NCBI RefSeq assembly: GCF_004216535.1
Contig: NZ_SGWX01000001.1
Coordinates: 1,426,001 to 1,490,000 of the forward strand
Reading direction: 5' to 3'
Length of the DNA stretch: 64,000 bases
Source of the DNA: Xylanimonas ulmi
GTDB lineage: Bacteria; Actinomycetota; Actinomycetes; Actinomycetales; Cellulomonadaceae
A program made the position numbers and the translations under genes. The notes beneath the pieces are model-generated. The model was not told the DNA's origin. It was given only the letters and a program-made list of their open reading frames with translations, and made no database searches. Below, in pieces: positions 54,910-64,000 of the stretch (within the stretch, counting starts at the first letter, position 1; every line of letters starts with the position of its first letter).

Positions 54910-56283
54910 ATGGCCGAGCTCGAGCTCGTGAGGGTGCACACGGACGGTGGCCACCTCGTCCTGCGCTCTGCCGACGGCACGGAGCACTCCCTGCCCGTGA
55001 CCGACGCGCTGCGCGCCGCGCTGCGTGACGCCGCGCGGTCGGGCGCCACGCCTGACGCCGGCCTGGCGCCCGCCGCCACGCGGGAGCAGTCCCCTGCCGC
55101 CGGCCTGCGCCCGCGCGAGCTGCAGGCGCGCCTGCGCGCCGGCGCCACGGCCGAGGAGCTCGCCGCCGAGTCGGGGCTGCCCGTCGAGCATGTCCGGCGC
55201 TACGAGTGGCCCGTCCTGACCGAGCGCGAGCACGTCATCGGCATGGTGCGCGGCCACCAGGTCGTCGGCGTCGCGGCCACCAGCGAGCTCGGCGAGATCG
55301 CCGACTCGCGCCTGGCGGCCCGCGGGGTGCGCGCCGCCGACGCCGTCTGGTCCGCGCGACGCGAGGGCGCCGCGCCCTGGGTCGTCGAGGTGAGGTTCGC
55401 CGCCGGTGACCGCGAGCGCAGCGCGCGCTGGACGTTCGACCTGCGCGGGCGCGTGGTCACACCGCTCGACGACGAGGCGCGTTGGCTCGGTCAGCCGGAC
55501 GACCCGGTGACCCCCGAGGTGCGCGGCGTTCCCTCGCTCTCGGCGCGGCGCGGCCCACGAGGCGACGCCGCGCGCGGATCGGCGGACCGCGGCGCCTCGT
55601 GGGCCGTCGACGACGAGACCGACGTGCTGCTCGACGACCTCGCCGGACGGCGTGGACACCGGCCGCCCCCACGCGGGCGACGGCCGGGGACGACGTCGAT
55701 CCCGGCGGTCCCCGCGGCCGCCCAGAACGACGGCCACGACGACGGCCACGACGACGGCGTCGACGCCCGCGTCGAGGGGCCTCGGCCCGACGCACCGGTG
55801 CGCGAGCGCGGGCCCGCGCCCACCCCGGAGCCCGTCGCCGAGGCGGGTGGAACCGGTGCGAGCGTCGTCGACCTCGGGCGCTGGAACCCGCGCCGCGGCC
55901 GCGATCGCTCGGTGTCGCCCGGCGCCGGACCGGGCGCGACACAGCCCGCGCTCCTGCCGTTGCCCGATTCGACCGCGCCGAACGGTGACGAGGCGAAGGG
56001 CGCGGGTTCGGCGCCCCAGGCCGAGCCGCAGTCGGCCGCCGATCGCGGCGGCGCCGGCGACCACAGCGGCGCGCACGGTGAGCCCGCCGGGCGCGAGCCG
56101 GGTCCCGGAGCCGATGACGCGCCCGACGCCGACCACGTCGCCACCGCCTCCACCCCGGCGGCCAGTGGCGCGCCCGCGACCCCCGGCCGCGGCGTCCCCG
56201 CTGCGCGGCGTTCGGGCCGCAAGGGCCGGGCCCAGGTCCCCAGCTGGGACGAGATCGTCTTCGGGGCCCGCCCCGACGCGTGA
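54910..56283 (+). CDS. sepH: Septation protein SepH
   Basis: 457 residues from ATG 54910 with GGAGGAAGC before it. N-terminal DUF3071 domain (about 1-165) with a helix-turn-helix-like part (ARLRAGATAEELAAESGLPV), LTEREHVIGMVRGHQVVG, and WTFDLRGRVVTPLDDEARWL. Residues about 180-435 are a long, low-complexity Pro/Gly/Asp/Ala-rich tail, and the C-terminus ends in the conserved VPSWDEIVFG. SepH in Streptomyces and mycobacteria binds FtsZ and stimulates Z-ring assembly. The tail is long and compositionally simple. Confidence 0.92.
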   Translation: MAELELVRVHTDGGHLVLRSADGTEHSLPVTDALRAALRDAARSGATPDAGLAPAATREQSPAAGLRPRELQARLRAGATAEELAAESGLPVEHVRRYEWPVLTEREHVIGMVRGHQVVGVAATSELGEIADSRLAARGVRAADAVWSARREGAAPWVVEVRFAAGDRERSARWTFDLRGRVVTPLDDEARWLGQPDDPVTPEVRGVPSLSARRGPRGDAARGSADRGASWAVDDETDVLLDDLAGRRGHRPPPRGRRPGTTSIPAVPAAAQNDGHDDGHDDGVDARVEGPRPDAPVRERGPAPTPEPVAEAGGTGASVVDLGRWNPRRGRDRSVSPGAGPGATQPALLPLPDSTAPNGDEAKGAGSAPQAEPQSAADRGGAGDHSGAHGEPAGREPGPGADDAPDADHVATASTPAASGAPATPGRGVPAARRSGRKGRAQVPSWDEIVFGARPDA

Positions 56284-56311
56284 GCGACGCCTCAGCGGCC
56301 GCGGTGGGGCG

Positions 56312-56956
56312 TCACGGCAGATCGAGCCGCGACTCGTGCGCAGACGCGCGCTGCCGGGCCGAGGCCGCCGTCATCCGCCGCATGTGGTGGCGGCGGCACA
56401 GCACCTCATAGGCCACGATCGCCTCGGCGGTGGTGTCGCCGACCACGACCTGCTCGCCCTCGACCACCATGACGCCGCCCACGGTGCGCGCGTTGTGCGT
56501 GGCGCGCCGCCCACACCAGCACAGGGCCTGGACCTGCAGGATCTCGGTGCGGTCGGCGAGCTCGATGAGGCGGGCCGATCCGGGGAAGAGCCGGGTGCGG
56601 AAGTCCGAGGTGATGCCGAACGCGAACACGTCGATCTCGACCTCGTCGACCAGCCGCGCCAACTGCTCAACCTGCGCGGGTGAGTAGAACTGCGCCTCGT
56701 CGCACACGATGTAGTCGACCAGGCGCCCACGCTGGCGCTCCTGCTCGACCACCCACCAGAAGTCGGTCGAGTCGTCGACCTCGCGCGCCCCTGTCTCCAG
56801 TCCCAGGCGCGAGGAGATGCGGGCCGCCCCGGCCCGGTCGTGGCGGGTGAAGACCAGTCCGGTGCGTCCGCGCGCGGCGTAGTTGTAGTCGGTCTGCAGC
56901 GCGAGGGTCGACTTGCCGGAGTCCATGGTGCCGCTGAAGAAGACGAGCTCGGCCAT
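56312..56956 (-). CDS. tdk: Thymidine kinase
   Basis: 214 residues. Walker A SGTMDSGKSTLALQ, substrate/magnesium region VCDEAQFYSPAQVEQL (catalytic Glu), lasso-type FGITSDFRTRLFPGSARL, and zinc cysteines in CWCGRRATHNAR plus a Cys in VLCRRHH. Type II (TK1-like) enzyme that phosphorylates thymidine to dTMP in salvage. Convergent with sepH and followed upstream by the phosphodiesterase gene on the same strand, 17 bases away. Confidence 0.94.
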   Translation of the reverse strand: MAELVFFSGTMDSGKSTLALQTDYNYAARGRTGLVFTRHDRAGAARISSRLGLETGAREVDDSTDFWWVVEQERQRGRLVDYIVCDEAQFYSPAQVEQLARLVDEVEIDVFAFGITSDFRTRLFPGSARLIELADRTEILQVQALCWCGRRATHNARTVGGVMVVEGEQVVVGDTTAEAIVAYEVLCRRHHMRRMTAASARQRASAHESRLDLP

Positions 56957-56973
56957 GTGGGGATCCTCGCAGA

Positions 56974-58203
56974 TCAGGCGGTCGCGGCCAGGAGCGGGAC
57001 GGTCATCTCCTCGGGCGTGAGCGAGCCGTGCACGCCCGCCAGCCCGAGCGACGCCGGGGTCTGCGTGCGCGAGTCGACGATCGTCAGGCGCCCGCACGGC
57101 GCGACGACGACGTCGCCCACCCACGCCAGTACGTGCTCGGCCACCGGGCCGAACCACCCCGCCGCGACCGCGTCGGCGCGCTCGACCACCACGGCGCGCT
57201 CGGCCAACACCTCGCGCCACCGGCCGGCGACGCCCGCCGCCGCGGCCGGGTCGCCGCCCGTGTACAGGTGCACGGCGCGTGGCTCGCCGCCGACGAGGTC
57301 GACGCCCTGGGCCAGGGCGGGTGTGGTCGCGACGTCGAGGCGGTCATCAGGGTCGACCTCGATCTGACCGTGGTCGGCCGTCACGAGCACCAGCGTCCCG
57401 GCGGGCAGGGACCGCACGAGCCGCGCGAGCTCACGGTCGAACGCCTCCAGCTCGTCACCCCACTGCCATGACTGCCAGCCGTGGTGGTGGCCCGTCTTGT
57501 CGACGTCCCCCCAGTACAGGTAGGCGAGGCCGGGGGCGCGCAGCGCCCGCACGACGCCGTCGACCCGCTGGGCCAGCGACTCGGCGGCCACGTACTGCGC
57601 GCCGCGCAGCGCGGCCAGCGTCATGCCCGACCCGGCGAACCGCGACGGCCCGACCGAGGTCACCGCGACATCGGCCGCCACGAGGCGCTCGAACACCGTG
57701 GGCTCGCGCTGCAGCGTCGGGGCGGGCACCGGCAGCACCCCGGCGAGCGTCTGACCGCCCGGGCGCGAGACCCGCGAGGGGTCCGACTGCTCGGTCCACG
57801 ACACCATGTTGGCCAGCCCGCCCGTGGCGGGATTGCGCTGCGTGTAGCCGAGCATGCCGGTCAGTCCGGGCGCGGCGCCCGTGCCGAACGCGCTGATCGC
57901 CGCGGCCGTGGTCGAGGGGAACGTGGTGCGCAGCGCGCGCGTCTCGGCCAGGCGCCCGCGCAGGAACGGCGCGTGTCCCGCCCGCTCGGCGAGGTTGAGC
58001 AGGCCCAGGCCGTCGCACAGCACGACGACGACGCGCTGCGCCGCAGGCAGCCCGAGCGCGGCCGCGCACGACGCCGAGCGCAGCCCGGTCGACGTCGTCA
58101 CCTCGACGCCCAGCGCCCCGGCTGCGGCGGGCAGCACCGCCGCCAGCGAGTCCAGGCCGTAGGTGGGGGCGAGCATCCCGGCGGGCAGGACGGGGGCGGC
58201 CAC
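56974..58203 (-). CDS. Alkaline phosphatase-superfamily nucleotide pyrophosphatase/phosphodiesterase
   Basis: 409 residues from GTG 58203. Metal and nucleophile motifs: VVVLCDGLGLLNL (metal Asp), LRTTFPSTTAAAISAFGTG (nucleophile Thr), YWGDVDKTGHHHG (second metal site) and VTADHGQIEVD. The set matches nucleotide pyrophosphatase/phosphodiesterases and related phosphoglycerol-type enzymes. No signal peptide is seen. One base separates it from the DUF5998 gene upstream. Substrate unknown. Confidence 0.82.
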   Translation of the reverse strand: MAAPVLPAGMLAPTYGLDSLAAVLPAAAGALGVEVTTSTGLRSASCAAALGLPAAQRVVVVLCDGLGLLNLAERAGHAPFLRGRLAETRALRTTFPSTTAAAISAFGTGAAPGLTGMLGYTQRNPATGGLANMVSWTEQSDPSRVSRPGGQTLAGVLPVPAPTLQREPTVFERLVAADVAVTSVGPSRFAGSGMTLAALRGAQYVAAESLAQRVDGVVRALRAPGLAYLYWGDVDKTGHHHGWQSWQWGDELEAFDRELARLVRSLPAGTLVLVTADHGQIEVDPDDRLDVATTPALAQGVDLVGGEPRAVHLYTGGDPAAAAGVAGRWREVLAERAVVVERADAVAAGWFGPVAEHVLAWVGDVVVAPCGRLTIVDSRTQTPASLGLAGVHGSLTPEEMTVPLLAATA

Positions 58204-58204
58204 C

Positions 58205-58810
58205 TCAGGCCCGCCGCGCGGTCGCCGCGGACAGCTGGCGCGCGAAGGCGACCGCGCGGCGCACCGCGTCGGGGCCCTCGGCCGCACTGGACACCCGCAC
58301 GACCACGTCGTCAGGCATGAGCTGGCCGGTCAGGCCGTGGTCGGCCTCGCACTGCGGGTCACCGCACGTGGCGGGCTCAAGCTCCAACCGGGAGACCGCG
58401 CCCCAGCCGATCACGAGGCTCAGCTCCGAGGTGTGCGCGCCGCCACGCCCCGACCGGTAGGCGGCCGGCTCGGCGACCATGTGCGTGAGCGAGACCGACC
58501 GGATCTCACCCAGGGCCACGGTCTCCGTGGTCGCCGCGGCGGACGACGGGTGGGCGTGGTCGCCCTCGTGGTCGTCGACGTGCGCGGTCACCAGACGCGA
58601 GGCCGTCAGCACGAGCACCGTCAGGTGACGGCGCACCTCGGAGTCGAAGGTCGTCTCGGCCTGCACCAGGTGACCCATGACCGGCTCACCCGCGAGCGCC
58701 ACGTCGAGCACGTCGACGACGAGCTGCGGGTAGTAGCCGGCGCGCACGATCTCGGCGTGCAGGTCCGCGGGCAGGGTCAGGTCGGTGGCAGAGCGCTCGG
58801 GGTGGGGCAC
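58205..58810 (-). CDS. DUF5998 family protein
   Basis: 201 residues from GTG 58810. ADLHAEIVRAGYYPQLVVDVLDVALAGEPV is the typical N-terminal core, followed by a beta-rich part (LVLTASRLVTAHVDDH) and a Cys-x4-Cys region in ATCGDPQCEADHG. Family of unknown function, widespread in actinobacteria. Overlapping or near-overlapping with the phosphodiesterase gene (1 base apart), so probably cotranscribed. Confidence 0.8.
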   Translation of the reverse strand: MPHPERSATDLTLPADLHAEIVRAGYYPQLVVDVLDVALAGEPVMGHLVQAETTFDSEVRRHLTVLVLTASRLVTAHVDDHEGDHAHPSSAAATTETVALGEIRSVSLTHMVAEPAAYRSGRGGAHTSELSLVIGWGAVSRLELEPATCGDPQCEADHGLTGQLMPDDVVVRVSSAAEGPDAVRRAVAFARQLSAATARRA

Positions 58811-58925
58811 CGGCCCATTGTTCCACCACGGCTGTGCGCGCCGTCGGCGGCGATCGCCTCGCCGTCGTCGCGACGGCGCGCGCGGATCGCCGACGGCGCG
58901 CCGCGGACCGCGCGGCTCAGGCGGC

Positions 58926-61661
58926 TCAGGCGGGCAGCGCGCGGCGCAAGGGGTCACGCCGCTCCTGTGCGTGGCGCACCCGCACGGCGGCGTGCAGGAT
59001 CGAGGCGCCGTGCTCGCCCGCCACGACGGGGTACAGCTCCACCGAGGCGAGCTCGGGCAGGTCGTCGGCCATGACCGAGACGCGCGCGACGACGTCCTCG
59101 ACCGCAGCGACGTCGGCGAGCGGGGCGCCCTGGTACCCGAACAGGCGCGGCGCGGCGCGCACGGCCCGCACGAGCTCACGCACGTCGACGTCGGTCAGCG
59201 GCGCGACGCCTGAGGCGACGTCGCCCAGCAGGTCGACCGCGTCGCCCGCGAGCCCGAACGAGACCACCGGGCCGAACAGCGGGTCCTCGACCGAGCGCAC
59301 CACGACGGCGGCTCCGGCGGGCGCCATCGACTGCACCTCGAGCACCGGCTCGACGCCCGCGGCGCGCGCGACGGCGGTCATGCGCTCGACCGCGTCTCGC
59401 AGCTCGTCGCCGTCGCCGAGGTCGAGGCGCACGCCGCCAAGGTCGGTGCGGTGCCGCAGCGCGGGACTGGCCGTCTTGAGCGCGACGGGCCACCCGAGCG
59501 CCCCGGCTGCGGCGACCGCCTCCTCGGCCGAGCGCACCTGGGCCACACGCCAGGGGCGCAGGCCATAGCAGTCGAGCAGCTCGGCGGTGCGGGCGTCGTC
59601 GAGCAGGAGGCCGTCGTCGCACTCGTCGGGGTTCGGTCCCTCGCGCAGCGCCGCCTCGACCACGCGCCGGGCGCGCGGGCGGTCAACGCCCGGGGGCCGC
59701 ACGGGCGCGCCGTGGTCCTGCTCGCGCCAGCGCGCGTAGGCGACCACCTTGCCGAGCGCGGCGACGGCGTCCTCGGGCGTCGAGTAGGCGGGAACGCGCA
59801 CCGTGACGCCGTCGGGGGCCGTTGCGGCCAGCTCGTCCGGCATCCCGTGCAGGCCCACGACCGACACGACGGTGGTGCGCCCCGAGCGGGCGGCCGCCTC
59901 GGCGACCGTCCGGGCGACGACGTCGCCGCGGGGCATCACCACGGGCACGTCGACCACGACGACGGCGTCGCACGCGTCGTCGGCGTAGAGCGCCTCGACG
60001 CTGCGTCGCACGTCATCGGCCGAGCGCTCGGGCGCCAGGAAGTCGCTCGACGCCGCGACCACGAGTCCGTGCGCCGCGGCGGCCTCGGCGACCAGCGCGG
60101 CCAGCGCGGCCGAGCTGGCGAGGATGCCCACGCGGCCGCCGCGTGGCAGCGGCTGGTGGGCCAGCACCTGGGCGATGTCGATGAGCTGGTGGGTGTTCTC
60201 GGCACGGATCACCCCCGACTGCCGCAGCATCTCGTCGAGCATCGCGCGTGGGGTGTGCGTGGCCCGCACCGCGTGCCCGGGCGGGACCACCTGCCCGGAG
60301 CGGCCCGCGACCACGGCCACGACGGGCTTGTCGGCCGCCAGCCGCCGCGCCACGCGCGTGAACTTGCGCGGGTTGCCGATCGACTCCAGGTACAGGCACG
60401 CGACCTGTGTGGCGGGGTCGGTGAGCCAGTACTGCATGAGGTCGTTGCCCGAGACGTCGGCGCGGTGGCCCGCCGAGACGAGCGCCGAGACGCCGAGCCC
60501 GCGCCGCTCGAGCGTCGCGGTGAGCGTGACCGCCGCGGGCGCCGACTGGCAGAAGATCCCCACGACGCCGGGCGCGGGCGGGCGCTCGGCGAGGCTCGCG
60601 CGCAGCCGCGCGCCGGGCACGGTCGAGACGATGCCGTACGAGGCCGGCCCGACGACGCGCATACCCAGGCCGTGCGCGGCGCGCAGCAGCTCGCGCTGAC
60701 GCTCAAGGCCCGCCGGCCCCGTCTCGGCGAATCCGGCCGAGAGCACGACGACGCCGCGCACCCCCTTGCCGGCCAGTCGTCGCACCGCGCCGAGCGCGCG
60801 CTCGGCGGGCAGCGACAGCAGCACGAGGTCGACCTCGGGCACCTCGTCCCACGACTCCAGCCCGCGCACGGACGGCGTCGGCGGGAGCGGTCCGGGAGCG
60901 TCGAGCGCCAACAGCTCGGTGTCACCGGGATCGGCCGCGACCGCGTCGAGCACGCGCTGGGCCAGCAGGGCGGCCGACTGCCAGCCGGGCACGGCGCCGT
61001 CGGGCCGCTCCGGCCCCGGGCCCACCAGCAGCACACGCCGGGCCGACAGCAGCGCCTGCATGCTGCGCGCCTCGGCGCGGTGCTCACGGTCGGCCATGAC
61101 CTGCCGCGAGCGCTCGGTCGGGTCGAGGTCGACCGACACGGTCACCACACCGTCGTCGATCTGCTGGCGCAGCCCGTAGCCCGCGTCGCGGAACACGGCG
61201 AGCATGCTGCCGTTCTGCGGCAGCACGTCGGCCGTGAACCTCCGCAGCCCGCGCTCGCGCGCGGCCGCGGCCAGGTGCTCCAGGAGGACCGAGCCGACGC
61301 CGCGTCCCTGCAACGAGTCGGCCACGTTGAAGGCGACCTCGGCCAGCCCGGGCTCGACGACGTCGTAGCGCGCGACGCCGATGATGTCCTCGACGCTCGC
61401 GTCGTCGGCCCCCGGGCGCACCGCGACGAGCGCGACGCGGTCGGTGTGGTCGACGTGCGTGAACAGCTCAAGCTCGCGGTCGCTCAGGCTGCGCACCGGG
61501 GCGAAGAAGCGGAAGTAGGAGGAGCGCTCGGACTGGTGGGTCTGGAAGCGCTGGAGCGCGTCGGCGTCGTCAGGGCGGATGGGCCGCAGGTGCGTGGTGG
61601 TGCCGTCGCGCAGCACGACGTCGGCCTCCCACGCGACGGGGTACGGCGGCGCCTGGCTCAT
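58926..61661 (-). CDS. GNAT protein acetyltransferase fused to acyl-CoA synthetase (NDP-forming)-like domains
   Basis: 911 residues. N-terminal GNAT domain (about 20-185) with acetyl-CoA motif LQGRGVGSVLLEHL. Then CoA-binding/succinyl-CoA-synthetase-like domains (about 205-680), with VSGNDLMQYWLTDP and a His469 in VRATHTPRAM at the position of the phospho-His of ADP-forming acyl-CoA synthetases. A C-terminal ATP-grasp domain (about 690-905) with DCYGLRPWRVAQVRSAEEAV follows. This order fits the GNAT-first Pat enzymes (SlPatA-type), which acetylate acetyl-CoA synthetase and other metabolic enzymes in response to acetyl-CoA. The residue after His-Thr is Pro, not the usual Gly, so ligase activity is uncertain. 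Confidence 0.88.
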   Translation of the reverse strand: MSQAPPYPVAWEADVVLRDGTTTHLRPIRPDDADALQRFQTHQSERSSYFRFFAPVRSLSDRELELFTHVDHTDRVALVAVRPGADDASVEDIIGVARYDVVEPGLAEVAFNVADSLQGRGVGSVLLEHLAAAARERGLRRFTADVLPQNGSMLAVFRDAGYGLRQQIDDGVVTVSVDLDPTERSRQVMADREHRAEARSMQALLSARRVLLVGPGPERPDGAVPGWQSAALLAQRVLDAVAADPGDTELLALDAPGPLPPTPSVRGLESWDEVPEVDLVLLSLPAERALGAVRRLAGKGVRGVVVLSAGFAETGPAGLERQRELLRAAHGLGMRVVGPASYGIVSTVPGARLRASLAERPPAPGVVGIFCQSAPAAVTLTATLERRGLGVSALVSAGHRADVSGNDLMQYWLTDPATQVACLYLESIGNPRKFTRVARRLAADKPVVAVVAGRSGQVVPPGHAVRATHTPRAMLDEMLRQSGVIRAENTHQLIDIAQVLAHQPLPRGGRVGILASSAALAALVAEAAAAHGLVVAASSDFLAPERSADDVRRSVEALYADDACDAVVVVDVPVVMPRGDVVARTVAEAAARSGRTTVVSVVGLHGMPDELAATAPDGVTVRVPAYSTPEDAVAALGKVVAYARWREQDHGAPVRPPGVDRPRARRVVEAALREGPNPDECDDGLLLDDARTAELLDCYGLRPWRVAQVRSAEEAVAAAGALGWPVALKTASPALRHRTDLGGVRLDLGDGDELRDAVERMTAVARAAGVEPVLEVQSMAPAGAAVVVRSVEDPLFGPVVSFGLAGDAVDLLGDVASGVAPLTDVDVRELVRAVRAAPRLFGYQGAPLADVAAVEDVVARVSVMADDLPELASVELYPVVAGEHGASILHAAVRVRHAQERRDPLRRALPA

Positions 61662-61789
61662 TCACCCAGGCTAGCGGGACGCGGCCGCGCGCATTGGTCA
61701 TGACGTGTCTCCCCCGCCGCGGTTACGCTCCGGATGCCCACAGCGGCGCCGCCCGGGAGCCCGGGCCGACCGCCGGGCGAGGAGACCAC

Positions 61790-62683
61790 ATGACCAAGCG
61801 AGGGGCCGTGCTCTTCGGAGCGCTCGGACTCATCTGGGGCATCCCCTACCTGCTCATCCGGATCGCGGTCGCGGACCTGTCACCGGCCGTGATCGTGCTC
61901 GGCCGATGCGTCATCGGCGCGCTGGTGCTGGCGCCGTTCGCGGTGCGCTCGGGCGACCTGCGCGCCGTGCTGCGCCGCTGGCCCGCGGTGCTCGCCTACG
62001 CGAGCGTGGAGATCGCGACGGCGTGGTGGCTGCTGACCGACGCCGAGCGGCACATCACCTCGTCACTGGCCGGCCTGCTCGTGGCGGCCGTGCCGATCTT
62101 CGCCACCGCGCTCGCCCTCATGCTGCGCGTCGAGCGGCGCCTGTCGGCACTGCGCGTCGTCGGCCTGCTCGTCGGGCTCGCGGGCGTCGCCGCGCTCGCC
62201 GGCGTCGACGCCGCGCAGGGCGCGGCCCTGCGCCCCGTGCTGCAGGTGCTGGTGACCGCGCTGTGCTACGCCGTCGGGCCGATGATCGTGGCGCGGTCGC
62301 TCGGCGGGGTGTCCCCCGTGACGGTCAACGCCGTCGCGCTGACCTTCTGCGCGATCGTGTACACGCCGTTCGCGCTCGCCACCTGGCCGACGGCGGCGCC
62401 GTCGGGCGGCGCGCTCGCCTCGGTCGTCGCGCTCGGGCTGGTGCCGACAGCGCTCGCGTTCGTGCTGCTGTTCGAACTCATCGCCGAGGTGGGCCCCGCG
62501 CCCGCGACCGTCATCACCTACCTCAACCAGGCGGTCGCGCTCGTCGCCGGCGTGACATTCCTGGGAGAGCCGATCACCACGGGCATCCTCGTCGGCTTCC
62601 CGCTCGTGCTCGCGGGCGCGTTCCTCGCGACGTGGCGGCCACGCCGGGCACGGCTCGCGGGCGCCGTGGCCCACACCGGCTAG
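61790..62683 (+). CDS. EamA-family (DMT) transporter
   Basis: 297 residues, ten membrane helices in two EamA repeats: [20 protein letters not shown] at the start, then [16 protein letters not shown] at the end, with the second repeat beginning [18 protein letters not shown]. Drug/metabolite exporter of unknown substrate. GGAG precedes the ATG. Transcribed toward parC, 73 bases away. Confidence 0.88.
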   Translation: MTKRGAVLFGALGLIWGIPYLLIRIAVADLSPAVIVLGRCVIGALVLAPFAVRSGDLRAVLRRWPAVLAYASVEIATAWWLLTDAERHITSSLAGLLVAAVPIFATALALMLRVERRLSALRVVGLLVGLAGVAALAGVDAAQGAALRPVLQVLVTALCYAVGPMIVARSLGGVSPVTVNAVALTFCAIVYTPFALATWPTAAPSGGALASVVALGLVPTALAFVLLFELIAEVGPAPATVITYLNQAVALVAGVTFLGEPITTGILVGFPLVLAGAFLATWRPRRARLAGAVAHTG

Positions 62684-62756
62684 CATTCGCTCGAACGCCC
62701 GTCCGAACCGGTGGTCACGCACGCCCACCCCGACGCCCCGCAGGAGCCGCACCCCG

Positions 62757-64000
62757 ATGGCGCGCAAGCCCGCCGCACCCCCCGTCGAGAGCTTCGACGA
62801 GAAGATCGTCGACATCGACGTCGCGTCGGAGATGGAGACGTCGTTCCTCGAGTACGCGTACTCGGTCATCTACGCCCGCGCGCTGCCCGACGCGCGCGAC
62901 GGCCTCAAGCCCGTCCAGCGCCGCATCCTGTACATGATGGCCGACATGGGCCTGCGGCCCGACCGCCCACACGTGAAGTCCTCGCGCGTGGTCGGCGAGG
63001 TCATGGGCAAGCTCCACCCGCACGGCGACGCCGCGATCTACGACGCGTTGGTGCGCCTCGCGCAGGACTTCTCGCTGCGCCTGCCCTTGGTCGACGGGCA
63101 CGGCAACTTCGGCTCGCTCGACGACGGCCCCGCGGCGGCGCGGTACACCGAGGCGCGCCTGGCGCCGCCGTCGACGTCCATGACCGCCGGACTCGACGAG
63201 GACGTCGTCGACTTCATCCCGAACTACGACAACAAGCTCACCCAGCCCGAGGTGCTGCCGAGCGCGATCCCCAACCTGCTGGTCAACGGGGCGAGCGGCA
63301 TCGCCGTCGGCATGGCCACCAACATGGCCCCGCACAACCTCGTCGAGGTCGTCGCGGCCGGCCGTCACCTGCTCGCGCACCCGGACGCCACGCTTGAGGA
63401 CGTCATGCGGTTCGTGCCCGGACCCGACCTGCCCACCGGCGGCAAGATCGTCGGCCTCGACGGCGTGCGCGACGCCTACCGCACCGGGCGCGGCACGTTC
63501 CGCACCCGCGCGACGGCCCGCGTCGAGAGCATCACCCCGCGCCGCCGCGGCATCGTCATCACCGAGCTGCCCTACCTGGTCGGCCCCGAGAAGGTCGTCG
63601 AGAAGATCGCCGACGGGGTCAAGTCCAAGAAGATCCAGGGTGTCGCCAACGTCCAAGACCTCACCGACCGCAACCACGGCCTGCGCCTCGTGGTCGAGGT
63701 CAAAACGGGCTTCGACCCCGACGCGGTGCTCGAGCAGCTCTACCGGACCACGCCGCTGGAGGACTCCTTCGGCATCAACAACGTCGCGCTGGTCGGCGGC
63801 CAGCCCCAGACGCTCGGCCTGCTCGACCTGCTGCGGGTGTGGGTCAACCACCGGCTCGACGTCGTGCGCCGCCGCACGGCCTACCGCCTGGCCCGACGCC
63901 AGGAGCGCCTGCACCTGGTCGAGGGCCTGCTGCTGGCCATCGTCGACATCGACGAGGTCATCCAGGTCATCCGATCCTCCGACGACGCGGCCATCGCGCG
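62757..64000 (+). CDS. parC: DNA topoisomerase IV subunit A (partial, runs off right edge)
   Basis: The first 414 residues are visible; the frame stays open to the window end. The breakage-reunion domain shows [39 protein letters not shown] and the catalytic Tyr130 in AARYTEARL, followed by [21 protein letters not shown] and the tower region. Sequence and length so far favour ParC-type over GyrA: the loop before the tyrosine is shorter ([18 protein letters not shown]) and GyrA's insert is missing. It decatenates daughter chromosomes with ParE, encoded elsewhere. At the position of E. coli GyrA Ser83 it has Ala92. Confidence 0.92.
   Translation, partial: MARKPAAPPVESFDEKIVDIDVASEMETSFLEYAYSVIYARALPDARDGLKPVQRRILYMMADMGLRPDRPHVKSSRVVGEVMGKLHPHGDAAIYDALVRLAQDFSLRLPLVDGHGNFGSLDDGPAAARYTEARLAPPSTSMTAGLDEDVVDFIPNYDNKLTQPEVLPSAIPNLLVNGASGIAVGMATNMAPHNLVEVVAAGRHLLAHPDATLEDVMRFVPGPDLPTGGKIVGLDGVRDAYRTGRGTFRTRATARVESITPRRRGIVITELPYLVGPEKVVEKIADGVKSKKIQGVANVQDLTDRNHGLRLVVEVKTGFDPDAVLEQLYRTTPLEDSFGINNVALVGGQPQTLGLLDLLRVWVNHRLDVVRRRTAYRLARRQERLHLVEGLLLAIVDIDEVIQVIRSSDDAAIA

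Overview
This window is chromosomal DNA from a very GC-rich actinobacterium, most likely a Cellulomonas-like member of the Micrococcales. Five things point there: strong G/C bias at third codon positions; many GTG starts and 4-bp start/stop overlaps; actinobacterial families (SepH, DUF3000, DUF3159, DUF3710, DUF4193, GuaB1); a gene block that from memory matches the Mycobacterium tuberculosis Rv2689c-Rv2701c neighbourhood; and a pyruvate formate-lyase system, which fits the facultative anaerobes of Cellulomonadaceae. The genus is an inference, not a demonstration.

Left part (1-7.7 kb), accessory in character. A type VII secretion-style pair (a small helical protein and a larger protein cut by the window edge) is followed by an unusual protein with four cold-shock domains. 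Next come a three-dehydrogenase operon with a divergent LacI regulator and the relic of a tyrosine recombinase in front of tRNA-Val(CAC). The relic and tRNA suggest an old integration site.

7.7-18.2 kb: pabB/pabC (folate precursor), two tRNA clusters (Gly-Cys-Val and Gly-Val) on either side of an acetyltransferase gene, small proteins, then glgX, a degenerate TreZ-like protein, a PPK2 kinase and zapE. glgX and ppk2 belong to storage-polymer metabolism (glycogen, polyphosphate).

18.2-27.3 kb: a ribD_C / Rossmann-like / murJ operon faces a gnd / ATP-grasp / FemAB-like operon. The last two enzymes look suited to building a peptidoglycan cross-bridge next to the lipid II flippase. DUF3000 and RNase D follow.

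27.3-46 kb is central metabolism: thiolase plus FadB-type beta-oxidation enzyme, pflBA with a pair of TGGT-N3-ACCA-type operators, dxs, guaB1 (GMP reductase), a NUDIX hydrolase, an APH-like kinase, an ABC exporter and aconitase with a perfect 18-bp palindrome in its promoter region.

46-64 kb is the conserved housekeeping block: RNA methyltransferase, APC permease, two TrkA-type potassium regulators, DUF3159, OB-fold protein, DUF3710, dut, DUF3093, DUF4193, inositol monophosphatase, TRIC-like channel, sepH, tdk, a phosphodiesterase-like protein, DUF5998, a GNAT/acyl-CoA synthetase fusion, an EamA transporter and the start of parC, which runs off the right edge. No CRISPR array, rRNA operon, intact insertion sequence or replication origin was seen. 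Long open frames opposite the real genes are common because of the base composition and were left out.
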